From Faecalimonas sp. (GTDB lineage: Bacteria; Bacillota; Clostridia; Lachnospirales; Lachnospiraceae), in assembly GCA_020024645.1 (NCBI GenBank), contig JAHHTN010000098.1:1-5529 (forward strand): a DNA stretch of 5,529 nucleotides, given 5' to 3'. The position numbers and the translations under genes are program-made. Under the pieces are notes generated by a model. That model saw nothing but the letters and a program-made list of their open reading frames with translations, did no database searches and was not told the origin of the DNA. Numbering within the stretch: the stretch's first letter is position 1; each line of letters begins with the position of its first letter. Below, piece after piece: positions 1-5,467 of this stretch.

Positions 1-1
1 A

Positions 2-1339
2 CTTAATGCACCTATTATGAGTGCAGGTATGGACACTGTTACAGAAGCTAAAATGGCTATTGCTATGGCTAGACAGGGTGGTATTGGTATCATTCATAAA
101 AATATGTCTATCGAAACACAGGCAGAAGAAGTTGATAAAGTAAAAAGATCCGAACATGGTGTTATTATAGATCCGTTTTCACTTACACCTGAACACTATG
201 TATATGATGCTGACCAGCTTATGGGAAAATATCATATATCAGGTGTACCAATTACAGTTGACGGAAAGCTTGTTGGCATTATTACAAACAGGGATGTTAG
301 ATTTGAAAAAAATCATAATAGAAAAATTGCAGATGCAATGACAAAAGAAAACCTTATTACAGCTCCTGAAGGTACAACTCTTGAAGAAGCTCAGGAAATA
401 CTTATTAGACACAAAATTGAAAAGCTTCCTATTGTAGATGCTGAAATGAATCTTAAAGGTCTTATTACAATTAAGGACATTGAAAAGGCTATCAAATATC
501 CAAATTCTGCAAGAGATGAACACGGCAGACTTCTTGTTGGTGCTGCTGTTGGTGCTACAGCCGACGTTCTTGACCGTATACAGGCACTTGTTGATGTAAA
601 TGTTGACGTAGTTGTTATTGATACAGCTCATGGTCACTCAATGGGTGTTATTGAAACAATTAAGAAAATTAAAGGCGCTTTCCCAGAACTTCAGCTTATT
701 GCAGGAAATGTTGCTACAGCTGAAGCTACAAAGATGCTTATTGAAGCTGGTGCTGACTGTGTTAAAGTTGGTATTGGACCTGGTTCTATCTGTACAACAC
801 GTGTTGTTGCAGGTATTGGTGTACCACAGATTACTGCAATTTTTGATTGTGCAGAAGCAGCTAAGCCTTATGGCATTCCTGTTGTTGCAGATGGTGGCAT
901 CAAATTTTCTGGTGATATTGTAAAAGCTATTGCTGCAGGTGCAAGTGTATGTATGCTTGGTAGCTACTTTGCAGGTTGTGAAGAAAGCCCAGGAGAAACA
1001 GAACTTTTCCAGGGTAGAAAATATAAAGTATATAGAGGTATGGGTTCTATTGCAGCTATGGAAAAGGGAAGCAAAGACCGTTACTTCCAGCAAGATGCTA
1101 AAAAGCTTGTTCCAGAAGGTGTTGAAGGACGTATTGCTTTCAAGGGCAGTGTAGAAGACAGTGTATATCAGCTTATGGGTGGTTTGAGAGCTGGTATGGG
1201 ATATTGTGGCACAAGAACTATTGAAGATCTTAAAGAAAATGGACGTTTTGTAAAGATAACAAGTGCTGGTTTAAGAGAAAGCCATCCACATGATATTCAA
1301 ATTACAAAAGAAGCGCCAAACTATAGTGTTGAACACTAA
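2..1339 (+). CDS. guaB: IMP dehydrogenase, 5'-truncated by window edge
   Basis: Catalyses the NAD-dependent oxidation of IMP to XMP, the committed step of GMP synthesis, in the cytoplasm. The reading frame is open from base 2, so the first ATG at 17 is internal (the MSAGMDTVTE segment lies well inside the family sequence). About 40 N-terminal residues of a protein usually near 485 aa are missing. Counting from the Met at base 17, visible parts are the start of the TIM barrel (HKNMSIE at 27-33), a tandem CBS-domain insert at about 54-160 (ISGVPI, GIITNRD, KLPIVD), the phosphate/catalytic loop GPGSICTTR with active-site Cys259, the ADGGIK segment at 291-296, the RGMGS loop at 340-344, and the mobile flap region with DRYFQ and EGVEGR at about 354-372. 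The C-terminus (ESHPHDIQITKEAPNYS) is family-typical. guaA follows after 15 bp in the same direction, so the two are probably co-transcribed. The promoter lies outside the window. Identification is secure. Confidence 0.97.
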   Translation, partial: LNAPIMSAGMDTVTEAKMAIAMARQGGIGIIHKNMSIETQAEEVDKVKRSEHGVIIDPFSLTPEHYVYDADQLMGKYHISGVPITVDGKLVGIITNRDVRFEKNHNRKIADAMTKENLITAPEGTTLEEAQEILIRHKIEKLPIVDAEMNLKGLITIKDIEKAIKYPNSARDEHGRLLVGAAVGATADVLDRIQALVDVNVDVVVIDTAHGHSMGVIETIKKIKGAFPELQLIAGNVATAEATKMLIEAGADCVKVGIGPGSICTTRVVAGIGVPQITAIFDCAEAAKPYGIPVVADGGIKFSGDIVKAIAAGASVCMLGSYFAGCEESPGETELFQGRKYKVYRGMGSIAAMEKGSKDRYFQQDAKKLVPEGVEGRIAFKGSVEDSVYQLMGGLRAGMGYCGTRTIEDLKENGRFVKITSAGLRESHPHDIQITKEAPNYSVEH

Positions 1340-1354
1340 TTCGGAGGCCGTATA

Positions 1355-2896
1355 ATGAAAAATGAACTTGTAATAGTTTTAGACTTTGGTGGTCAGTATA
1401 ATCAGCTTATTGCTAGACGAGTGAGAGAATGTAATGTATATTGCGAAGTTAAGCCATACACAATGCCTTTAGAAGAGATTAAAGAGCTTCAGCCAAAGGG
1501 TATTATATTTACAGGTGGCCCAAATAGTGTATATGATGAACAATCTCCACATATTGCAAAAGAAATTTTTGAAATGGGTATTCCTATACTTGGCATTTGC
1601 TATGGTAGCCAGCTTATGGCATATACACTTGGAGGAAAAGTTGAAACAGCTCCTGTAAGCGAATATGGTCATACAGAAGTTAGTGTTGAAACATCAGATA
1701 TTCTTTTTGGTGATGTTGCTCCTACTACTGTTTGCTGGATGAGCCATACAGATTATATAGCCCAAGCTCCAGAAGGATTTAAAATTACAGCTAAAACACC
1801 TGTATGTCCTATAGCAGCTATGTCTTGTGAAGAAAAGAAACTTTATGCAACACAGTTCCATCCAGAAGTTATGCATACAGCAGAGGGCATGAAAATGCTT
1901 AGTAACTTTGTTTACAAAGTGTGTGGATGCAAAGGTGATTGGAAAATGGCTTCATTTGTTGATGAAACTGTTGAAAAGCTTAGAGAAAAAATTGGCGATG
2001 GAAAGGTTCTTTGTGCTCTTTCAGGTGGTGTTGACTCATCTGTTGCAGCAGTTCTTCTTTCAAGAGCCATTGGAAAACAGCTTACTTGTGTGTTTGTAGA
2101 CCATGGTCTTCTTCGTAAAAATGAAGGAGATGAAGTTGAAGCTGTATTTGGTCCAGAAGGACCATATGAACTTAACTTTATCAGAGTTAATGCACAGCAG
2201 AGATTTTATGAAAAACTTAAAGGTGTGGAAGAACCTGAAGCTAAAAGAAAAATCATTGGTGCCGAGTTTATAAGAGTATTTGAAGAAGAAGCTAAAAAGA
2301 TTGGTTCAGTAGATTTCCTTGTTCAGGGTACAATTTATCCTGATGTTATTGAAAGTGGTCTTGGAAAATCAGCCGTTATCAAATCTCATCATAATGTAGG
2401 CGGACTTCCTGATGTAGTTGACTTTAAGGAAATTGTTGAGCCTCTTAGAATGCTCTTTAAAGATGAAGTGCGTAAAGTTGGTCTTGAACTTGGTATGCCA
2501 GATTATCTTGTATTCCGTCAGCCTTTCCCTGGTCCTGGTCTTGGTATCAGAATTATTGGTGAAGTTACAGAAGAAAAGGTTAAAATTGTTCAGGAAGCAG
2601 ATTATATTTACCGTGAAGAAATTGCAAAAGCTGGAGTTGATAAGAGCCTTGGACAGTATTTTGCTGCACTTACTAATATGCGTTCAGTAGGCGTTATGGG
2701 CGATTTTAGAACATATGACTATGCTATTGCTCTTCGCGCTGTAAATACATCAGACTTTATGACTGCCGATGCTGCACAAATTCCTTGGGAAGTTCTTTCT
2801 AAGGTTACAAACAGAATTGTAAATGAAGTTAAGGGTGTTAACCGTGTAATGTATGATTGCACAGGAAAACCACCTGCAACAATAGAGTTTGAATAA
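1355..2896 (+). CDS. guaA: GMP synthase (glutamine-hydrolysing)
   Basis: Converts XMP to GMP using ATP and glutamine-derived ammonia. At 513 aa the protein has normal family length. The N-terminal class I glutamine amidotransferase domain spans about residues 4-190, with nucleophile Cys82 in GICYGSQ and His169/Glu171 in QFHPEV. The ATP-pyrophosphatase domain begins near 195 with the P-loop SGGVDSS at 223-229. The C-terminal XMP-binding/dimerization domain (about 390-513) contains RQPFPGPGLGIRI and ends KPPATIEFE. The start is fixed by GGAGG at 1343-1347, 7 bases before the ATG; the gene follows guaB by 15 bp. The 3' end is a well-known integration site for genomic islands and ICEs, and everything after this stop looks like element DNA. 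The coding sequence is intact, so insertion has restored or spared the terminal codons. Confidence 0.98.
   Translation: MKNELVIVLDFGGQYNQLIARRVRECNVYCEVKPYTMPLEEIKELQPKGIIFTGGPNSVYDEQSPHIAKEIFEMGIPILGICYGSQLMAYTLGGKVETAPVSEYGHTEVSVETSDILFGDVAPTTVCWMSHTDYIAQAPEGFKITAKTPVCPIAAMSCEEKKLYATQFHPEVMHTAEGMKMLSNFVYKVCGCKGDWKMASFVDETVEKLREKIGDGKVLCALSGGVDSSVAAVLLSRAIGKQLTCVFVDHGLLRKNEGDEVEAVFGPEGPYELNFIRVNAQQRFYEKLKGVEEPEAKRKIIGAEFIRVFEEEAKKIGSVDFLVQGTIYPDVIESGLGKSAVIKSHHNVGGLPDVVDFKEIVEPLRMLFKDEVRKVGLELGMPDYLVFRQPFPGPGLGIRIIGEVTEEKVKIVQEADYIYREEIAKAGVDKSLGQYFAALTNMRSVGVMGDFRTYDYAIALRAVNTSDFMTADAAQIPWEVLSKVTNRIVNEVKGVNRVMYDCTGKPPATIEFE
2879..2896 (+). other. Candidate attL core at guaA 3' end
   Basis: The last codons of guaA (…ACA ATA GAG TTT GAA TAA) correspond to the segment used as attachment site by guaA-specific tyrosine integrases in other Firmicutes, where the repeat usually covers the terminal TIE(W/F)E-stop codons. 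Housekeeping sequence ends exactly here, and element-type sequence (arm-like repeats, terminator, repressor, xis, int, mob) follows. The matching attR lies outside the window, so the exact core and crossover point cannot be read. This is inference from location and gene content. Confidence 0.6.
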
Positions 2897-2910
2897 TCTC
2901 ATACAAGTGA

Positions 2911-2934
2911 AAAAGCCCGTAAAATAAGGCTTTT
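2911..2934 (+). terminator. Hairpin after guaA, possible weak terminator
   Basis: A perfect 7-bp inverted repeat AAAAGCC / GGCTTTT (2911-2917 and 2928-2934) encloses a 10-base loop, beginning 14 bases after the guaA stop. The only U-rich stretch is the stem's own TTTT, followed by CGCC, so termination may be weak. Because it lies beyond the likely attL core it probably belongs to the element. It could instead be part of the integrase-binding architecture. Confidence 0.45.
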
Positions 2935-2954
2935 CGCCATTTAAAAGTCCTCTT

Positions 2955-2973
2955 TGGCAACAAAATGGCAACA
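2955..2973 (+). repeat. Tandem TGGCAACA repeat, likely integrase arm-type sites
   Basis: TGGCAACA occurs at 2955-2962 and again at 2966-2973, an 11-bp period that puts both copies on the same DNA face. It lies about 60-75 bp from the putative attL core. Paired short direct repeats of this kind flank attP cores of Firmicute tyrosine integrases and are bound by the integrase N-terminal arm-binding domain, which the integrase here possesses. A shorter inverted match, GCCATTT at 2936-2942 against AAATGGC at 2963-2969, could be a third, opposite-facing site. Function is inferred. Confidence 0.55.
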
Positions 2974-2999
2974 TTATTTGAATTATCATAAGAATAAGC

Positions 3000-3040
3000 A
3001 AAGAGCTAACTGATTTTTATAGTCAGTTAGCTCTTTTTTT
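3000..3040 (+). terminator. Strong intrinsic terminator between guaA and element genes
   Basis: A perfect 14-bp inverted repeat (3000-3013 and 3023-3036, core AGAGCTAACTGA / TCAGTTAGCTCT) has a 9-base loop and runs into seven T residues at 3034-3040. Oriented rightward, it would stop read-through from guaBA. The GIY-YIG gene on the other strand ends at 3039 inside the T-run; leftward transcripts would form the same stem but meet only three T residues after it, so leftward termination is plausible but weaker. Confidence 0.85.
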
Positions 3041-3446
3041 ATTTGCTATTCAAAAAAGATGTTAGCGATTCAATTTTATCATCGATATCTTTCATTCGGT
3101 CACTTATCCCGCCTTGGCAAATGAGTTTTTGGGTTTGAAGAGTTTGCTTTATTACTTCTTTTTCGTAACGTTTTCGTTTTTTTCTATCCTCTATTTGTTG
3201 AAGCAACTCGAATTTCAATGTTATTTCAGAACTTGAAATAGTCTTTTCAGTAAAACCAAAATATTTTGGATTTCTCTTCAATTCAAATAAGTGAGTAGCA
3301 CAACGCACTAAAACGAAAACAGATTCACCAATGTAAAGTGGAGCAATGTCACCATTAGAGTTAATGACACTTATTTTATAAATTCCCGCTCCGATTGCTT
3401 CGACTAAATTGTTTGAAAAAAAATCTATTTTTATTCCGATATTCAT
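3039..3446 (-). CDS. Small GIY-YIG nuclease-like protein
   Basis: A 135-aa cytoplasmic protein with a recognisable GIY-YIG fold signature: GIY at residues 21-23, YIG at 38-40 (PLYIGES), Arg48 and His52 in the following helix (LVRCATHL), and a Glu95-x-x-V-I-K segment that lines up with the catalytic Glu helix of UvrC-type GIY-YIG domains (ExxLIK). Residues 85-130 are highly charged and probably helical. No additional DNA-binding domain is visible, so it is essentially a stand-alone domain. The ATG at 3446 is chosen because AAGGTG (plus-strand 3453-3458) lies 6 bases upstream; the GTG three codons earlier is part of that Shine-Dalgarno sequence. It begins 14 bp after the stop of the XRE repressor and is probably co-transcribed with it, so it should be made in the integrated, quiescent state. 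The target and biological role are unknown; nuclease activity is inferred from motifs only. Confidence 0.75.
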   Translation of the reverse strand: MNIGIKIDFFSNNLVEAIGAGIYKISVINSNGDIAPLYIGESVFVLVRCATHLFELKRNPKYFGFTEKTISSSEITLKFELLQQIEDRKKRKRYEKEVIKQTLQTQKLICQGGISDRMKDIDDKIESLTSFLNSK

Positions 3447-3452
3447 AAGTGA

Positions 3453-3458
3453 CACCTT
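3453..3458 (-). promoter_or_regulatory. RBS fixing the GIY-YIG gene start
   Basis: Minus-strand AAGGTG lies 6 bases before the ATG at 3446. It contains the upstream in-frame GTG, which is therefore unlikely to be the start codon. Confidence 0.65.
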
Positions 3459-3460
3459 TA

Positions 3461-3910
3461 TTAATCATTGATTGATGGATATTTATATCTCCATTGGTCA
3501 TATTCTTCTTTGGTGATCTCGCCATTTTTGAACTTTTCAAATTGTTCTTGCCAAGTAGTGAACATTTCTAACATAGTAATGTAATTTGTACCCATTCCCT
3601 TATCAAGACGAATGCAGATTTCATCAGAGAGAGTATCGATTCTAAAACCATATAGATCCTCTAACGCAAATAAAGTGTGCATTAGTCCGTTATAGCTGTC
3701 TATATCCGGCACTGTTAAAGCCTGAGGAGATACATCTAATACTTTTGCAAGATCATTTGTCGCTTCAGCTTTTGGAGTTCGAGTACCGCTTTCATATTGA
3801 GCCATACGAATATCAGCAGTCTTTTCGGAAAATCCAATTTGCATACCAAGATATTTTTGAGTCATTCCTTTTAAATTTCTAAAGAAACGAATTCTTTCAC
3901 CGATTGCCAT
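3461..3910 (-). CDS. XRE-family HTH repressor of the element
   Basis: A 149-aa DNA-binding regulator. Residues about 4-62 form a Cro/C1-type helix-turn-helix domain: GERIRFFRNLKGMTQKYLG, then a recognition-helix region around FSEKTADIRMAQYESG and RTPKAEATNDLAKVLDVS. The C-terminal part (65-149) is a probable oligomerization/sensing domain containing DSYNGLMHTLFALED and a charged helix near ITKEEYDQWRYKYP; no peptidase (LexA/ImmA-type) motif is seen. The ATG at 3910 is preceded by AGGAGG with 7-base spacing. An in-frame extension upstream to 3973 would run across the -10 and -35 of its own promoter and is rejected. It is transcribed away from xis-int-mob, a typical arrangement for the master repressor of an ICE, IME or prophage, and probably binds the operator-like repeats at 3951-4075. 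The GIY-YIG gene is immediately downstream. Confidence 0.88.
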   Translation of the reverse strand: MAIGERIRFFRNLKGMTQKYLGMQIGFSEKTADIRMAQYESGTRTPKAEATNDLAKVLDVSPQALTVPDIDSYNGLMHTLFALEDLYGFRIDTLSDEICIRLDKGMGTNYITMLEMFTTWQEQFEKFKNGEITKEEYDQWRYKYPSIND

Positions 3911-3917
3911 AGTAGTT

Positions 3918-3923
3918 CCTCCT
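3918..3923 (-). promoter_or_regulatory. RBS fixing the repressor start
   Basis: Consensus AGGAGG on the minus strand, 7 bases before the ATG at 3910, selects that codon over any in-frame codon further upstream. Confidence 0.85.
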
Positions 3924-3944
3924 ATAATATGTATGATATATGAA

Positions 3945-3973
3945 ATTATACATATTAGTTTAGTATAAGTCAA
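3945..3973 (-). promoter_or_regulatory. Leftward promoter for repressor and GIY-YIG gene
   Basis: On the minus strand, -35 TTGACT (3968-3973), a 17-bp spacer and a perfect -10 TATAAT (3945-3950) lie about 35 bp upstream of the repressor ATG, leaving a short leader of roughly 28 nt. The spacer contains an operator-like copy (3951-3965), so the repressor could control its own synthesis. Confidence 0.85.
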
Positions 3974-3976
3974 GAT

Positions 3977-3996
3977 AACAAAAACAAATATGTTTA
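3977..3996 (+). repeat. 20-bp direct repeat, copy 1
   Basis: Identical to 4053-4072 over 20 bases (AACAAAAACAAATATGTTTA). It sits between the -35 boxes of the two divergent promoters and includes most of an operator-like site plus an A-rich preceding tract. The copies are offset by 76 bp. Confidence 0.9.
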
Positions 3997-4015
3997 ATAT
4001 TTTGCTAAAAACTGC

Positions 4016-4044
4016 TTGACTTAACTAAATATGCTTAGTATAAT
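4016..4044 (+). promoter_or_regulatory. Rightward promoter for xis-int-mob operon
   Basis: -35 TTGACT (4016-4021), 17-bp spacer, perfect -10 TATAAT (4039-4044). Predicted transcription start is near 4051, about 140 bases before the xis start codon. It is a near mirror image of the leftward promoter, with 42 bp between the two -35 boxes. An operator-like palindrome covers the spacer and the first base of the -10, so repressor binding should block RNA polymerase directly. Confidence 0.87.
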
Positions 4045-4052
4045 AGAAATCG

Positions 4053-4072
4053 AACAAAAACAAATATGTTTA
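4053..4072 (+). repeat. 20-bp direct repeat, copy 2
   Basis: Second identical copy of the 20-bp repeat at 3977-3996. It starts approximately at the predicted rightward transcription start and contains most of the fourth operator-like site. Confidence 0.9.
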
Positions 4073-4085
4073 GTGAAATTAAATA

Positions 4086-4153
4086 ACTGTCACACATCAC
4101 AGTAAAGGTGTGTCCGCTCGGGCAAATCGGAATGCGGTCAGAAAGTTCTCCGA
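4086..4153 (+). other. GC-rich hairpin-prone leader segment (regulatory RNA or oriT candidate)
   Basis: This stretch is about half G+C by hand count, while its flanks are strongly AT-rich, and it has no open reading frame of note. Several short inverted repeats could form alternative stems: ACTGT/ACAGT (4086-4090, 4099-4103), CACAC/GTGTG (4091-4095, 4108-4112), CCGC/GCGG (4114-4117, 4134-4137) and TCGGA/TCCGA (4127-4131, 4149-4153). Some are mutually exclusive, as in switchable leaders. It lies in the untranslated leader of the xis operon. I do not recognise a known riboswitch or a known nic site, so function is open. Confidence 0.45.
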
Positions 4154-4177
4154 CACTAAATAAACTAACAAAAATTG

Positions 4178-4185
4178 AAAGGAGG
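4178..4185 (+). promoter_or_regulatory. RBS fixing the xis start
   Basis: AAAGGAGG ends 7 bases before the ATG at 4193. An in-frame TTG at 4175 lies upstream of this sequence and is therefore not the start. Confidence 0.88.
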
Positions 4186-4192
4186 TTTCAAT

Positions 4193-4387
4193 ATGAGTAC
4201 AACATTTATGAAAGTACAAGATGTTGCGGATGAATTGGGTATTTCAAAATCTTATGCCTATAAAATCGTACAACAGTTAAACGAAGAGTTAAAAGCTCAA
4301 GGATTTATAACAATTTCTGGACGAGTAAACAAACAGTATTTTTTAGAAAGAGTTTGTTACAGTACAGCCGAAAAAGAAAGGAAGTGA
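4193..4387 (+). CDS. Excisionase-like winged-helix protein
   Basis: A 64-aa basic protein with an N-terminal helix-turn-helix (KVQDVADELGISKSYAYKIV, about residues 7-26) and a following wing region (GFITISGRVNKQYFLERV, about 37-54), the layout of MerR/Xis-like excisionases that bend attachment-site DNA and steer the integrase toward excision. Its position directly upstream of the integrase, with only 5 bp between stop and integrase start, supports this role. The integrase Shine-Dalgarno lies inside its last codons, suggesting coupled translation. It could alternatively act as a small transcriptional activator; many Xis proteins do both. Confidence 0.78.
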   Translation: MSTTFMKVQDVADELGISKSYAYKIVQQLNEELKAQGFITISGRVNKQYFLERVCYSTAEKERK

Positions 4388-4392
4388 TATAA

Positions 4393-5466
4393 ATGGCTGT
4401 CTATAAGGAAGAAAAAACAAACACCTGGCGTGTAATTTATCGTTATACCGATTGGACCGGCGAACGTAAACAATCTCAAAAGCGTGGATTCAGGACAAAG
4501 CGAGATGCACAGGCGTGGGAACGAGAACAGTTAAATAAACTAAGTTCTGATCTTGATATGACCTTTAAAAGCTTTGTAGAACACTATAAAGAAGATATGC
4601 AAGTTCGCATTAAGGAAAACACTTGGGAAACGAAAGAACATATTATTCGTACAAAGTTAATTCCTTATTTCGGTAAGTTAAAAATGTGCAATATTACAGC
4701 ACAACAGATTATTACTTGGCAAAATGAACTTATTAATTATAAAGATGAAAACGGGAATTCATACTCACCTGTTTATCTTAAAACCATTCATAATCAGCTC
4801 AGTGCTATTTTCAATCATGCTACCAAATATTATAACTTGCGTGAAAATCCTTGCAAAAAGGCAGGCAGTATGGGTAAAAAGAAAAACCGTGAAATGCTCT
4901 TTTGGACAAAGGATGAATATCTAAAATTTGCAGATGTGATGATGGATAAGCCTATATCTTATTATGCGTTTGAAATGCTTTATTGGACGGGTATTCGAGA
5001 GGGCGAACTCTTGGCACTCTCTCCAAATGATTTTGATTTTGAAAAAAGGACTGTAACTATTAACAAGTCCTATCAGCGTTTAAATGGTAAGGATCTTATT
5101 ACAACTCCTAAGACGGAAAAAAGTAATAGAACAATTACTATACCAAAATTTCTTGCCGAAGAAATACAAGATTATTTAGGGGTGCTCTACGGTGTCGGAG
5201 AAGATGAAAGAATGTTTACAGTAACCAAAAGTTATCTGCATAGAGAAATGGATCGTGGAGCAAAAGAAGCCGGTGTTAAGCGTATTAGAATACACGATAT
5301 TCGCCACAGTCACGTTAGCCATCTTATTGATTTAGGTTTTTCGGCAACAGCCATAGCAGACCGTGTAGGACACGAAAGTATTGATATAACTTATAACTAT
5401 GCTCATCTTTTCCCATCAAAGCAAACGGAAATGGCGGACAAGTTAGATATGGAAAGAGGGAATTAA
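4393..5466 (+). CDS. int: Tyrosine recombinase (integrase) of the element
   Basis: A 357-aa phage/ICE-type integrase. Residues about 1-50 form an arm-type DNA-binding domain (TWRVIYRYTDWTGERKQ, KRGFRTKRDAQAW). Residues about 55-155 are the SAM-like core-binding domain. The catalytic domain from about 165 carries the full active set: Arg202 in TGIREGELL, Lys240 in the TPKTEKS beta-turn, His301 and Arg304 in HDIRHSH, His327 in VGHESI, and nucleophile Tyr336 in YNYAHLFP. It is therefore predicted to be active, cutting and rejoining DNA through a phosphotyrosine intermediate. Its target is inferred to be the guaA 3' end from the element's location. The ATG at 4393 follows GGAAG (4380-4384) inside the end of xis. 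The next gene starts one base after the stop, so integrase and mobilization functions share a transcript. The integrase lies about 1.5 kb inside the element, with the regulatory pair between it and attL. Confidence 0.95.
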   Translation: MAVYKEEKTNTWRVIYRYTDWTGERKQSQKRGFRTKRDAQAWEREQLNKLSSDLDMTFKSFVEHYKEDMQVRIKENTWETKEHIIRTKLIPYFGKLKMCNITAQQIITWQNELINYKDENGNSYSPVYLKTIHNQLSAIFNHATKYYNLRENPCKKAGSMGKKKNREMLFWTKDEYLKFADVMMDKPISYYAFEMLYWTGIREGELLALSPNDFDFEKRTVTINKSYQRLNGKDLITTPKTEKSNRTITIPKFLAEEIQDYLGVLYGVGEDERMFTVTKSYLHREMDRGAKEAGVKRIRIHDIRHSHVSHLIDLGFSATAIADRVGHESIDITYNYAHLFPSKQTEMADKLDMERGN

Positions 5467-5467
5467 A

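Larger units (their letters stand above)
3951..4075. promoter_or_regulatory. Four-site operator array for the divergent promoters
   Basis: Four 15-bp sequences share the pattern yAAATATGTTTAGTA in the same orientation: 3951-3965 (CATATTAGTTTAGTA), 3985-3999 (CAAATATGTTTAATA), 4026-4040 (TAAATATGCTTAGTA) and 4061-4075 (CAAATATGTTTAGTG). The first lies in the leftward spacer, the second midway between the two -35 boxes, the third in the rightward spacer reaching into the -10, and the fourth just downstream of the predicted rightward start. The third is also a perfect inverted repeat, ACTAA-N6-TTAGT (4024-4039). Binding by the adjacent XRE protein is inferred. Confidence 0.7.

Noticed and set aside
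17..19. ATG at 17 as the start of guaB
   Set aside because: The frame is open to the window edge and the residues before it (LNAPI) match the conserved IMP dehydrogenase segment, so the true start is upstream of the window.
612..1154. Alternate-frame open stretches inside guaB on both strands
   Set aside because: They lie wholly within the conserved guaB coding sequence and have low-complexity residue composition (Leu/Val- or Cys/Asn-rich), as expected for shadow frames.
2750..3001. Minus-strand open frame crossing the guaA end and element junction
   Set aside because: It overlaps the well-supported end of guaA and the non-coding arm-site region, has Cys/Leu-rich composition typical of a shadow frame, and lacks recognisable domains.
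3039..3910. Repressor plus GIY-YIG pair as a toxin-antitoxin system
   Set aside because: The regulator has the make-up and divergent position of an element master repressor, and GIY-YIG domains are not an established toxin class in such pairs. The idea cannot be excluded but nothing specific supports it.
3911..3973. N-terminal extension of the XRE repressor by 21 residues
   Set aside because: It would span the predicted -10 and -35 elements, and a consensus AGGAGG sits 7 bases before the ATG at 3910.
3951..4075. Regularly spaced repeats as a small CRISPR array
   Set aside because: The repeats are only 15-20 bp, imperfect, embedded in promoters, and there are no cas genes or unique equal-length spacers.
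4066..4086. Six-codon leader peptide (MFSEIK) in the xis leader
   Set aside because: No ribosome binding site precedes it, it overlaps the operator-like repeat, and it has no regulatory codon run that would suggest attenuation.
4175..4192. TTG start adding six residues to the excisionase
   Set aside because: Those codons include the Shine-Dalgarno sequence AAAGGAGG, which is ideally spaced for the ATG at 4193.
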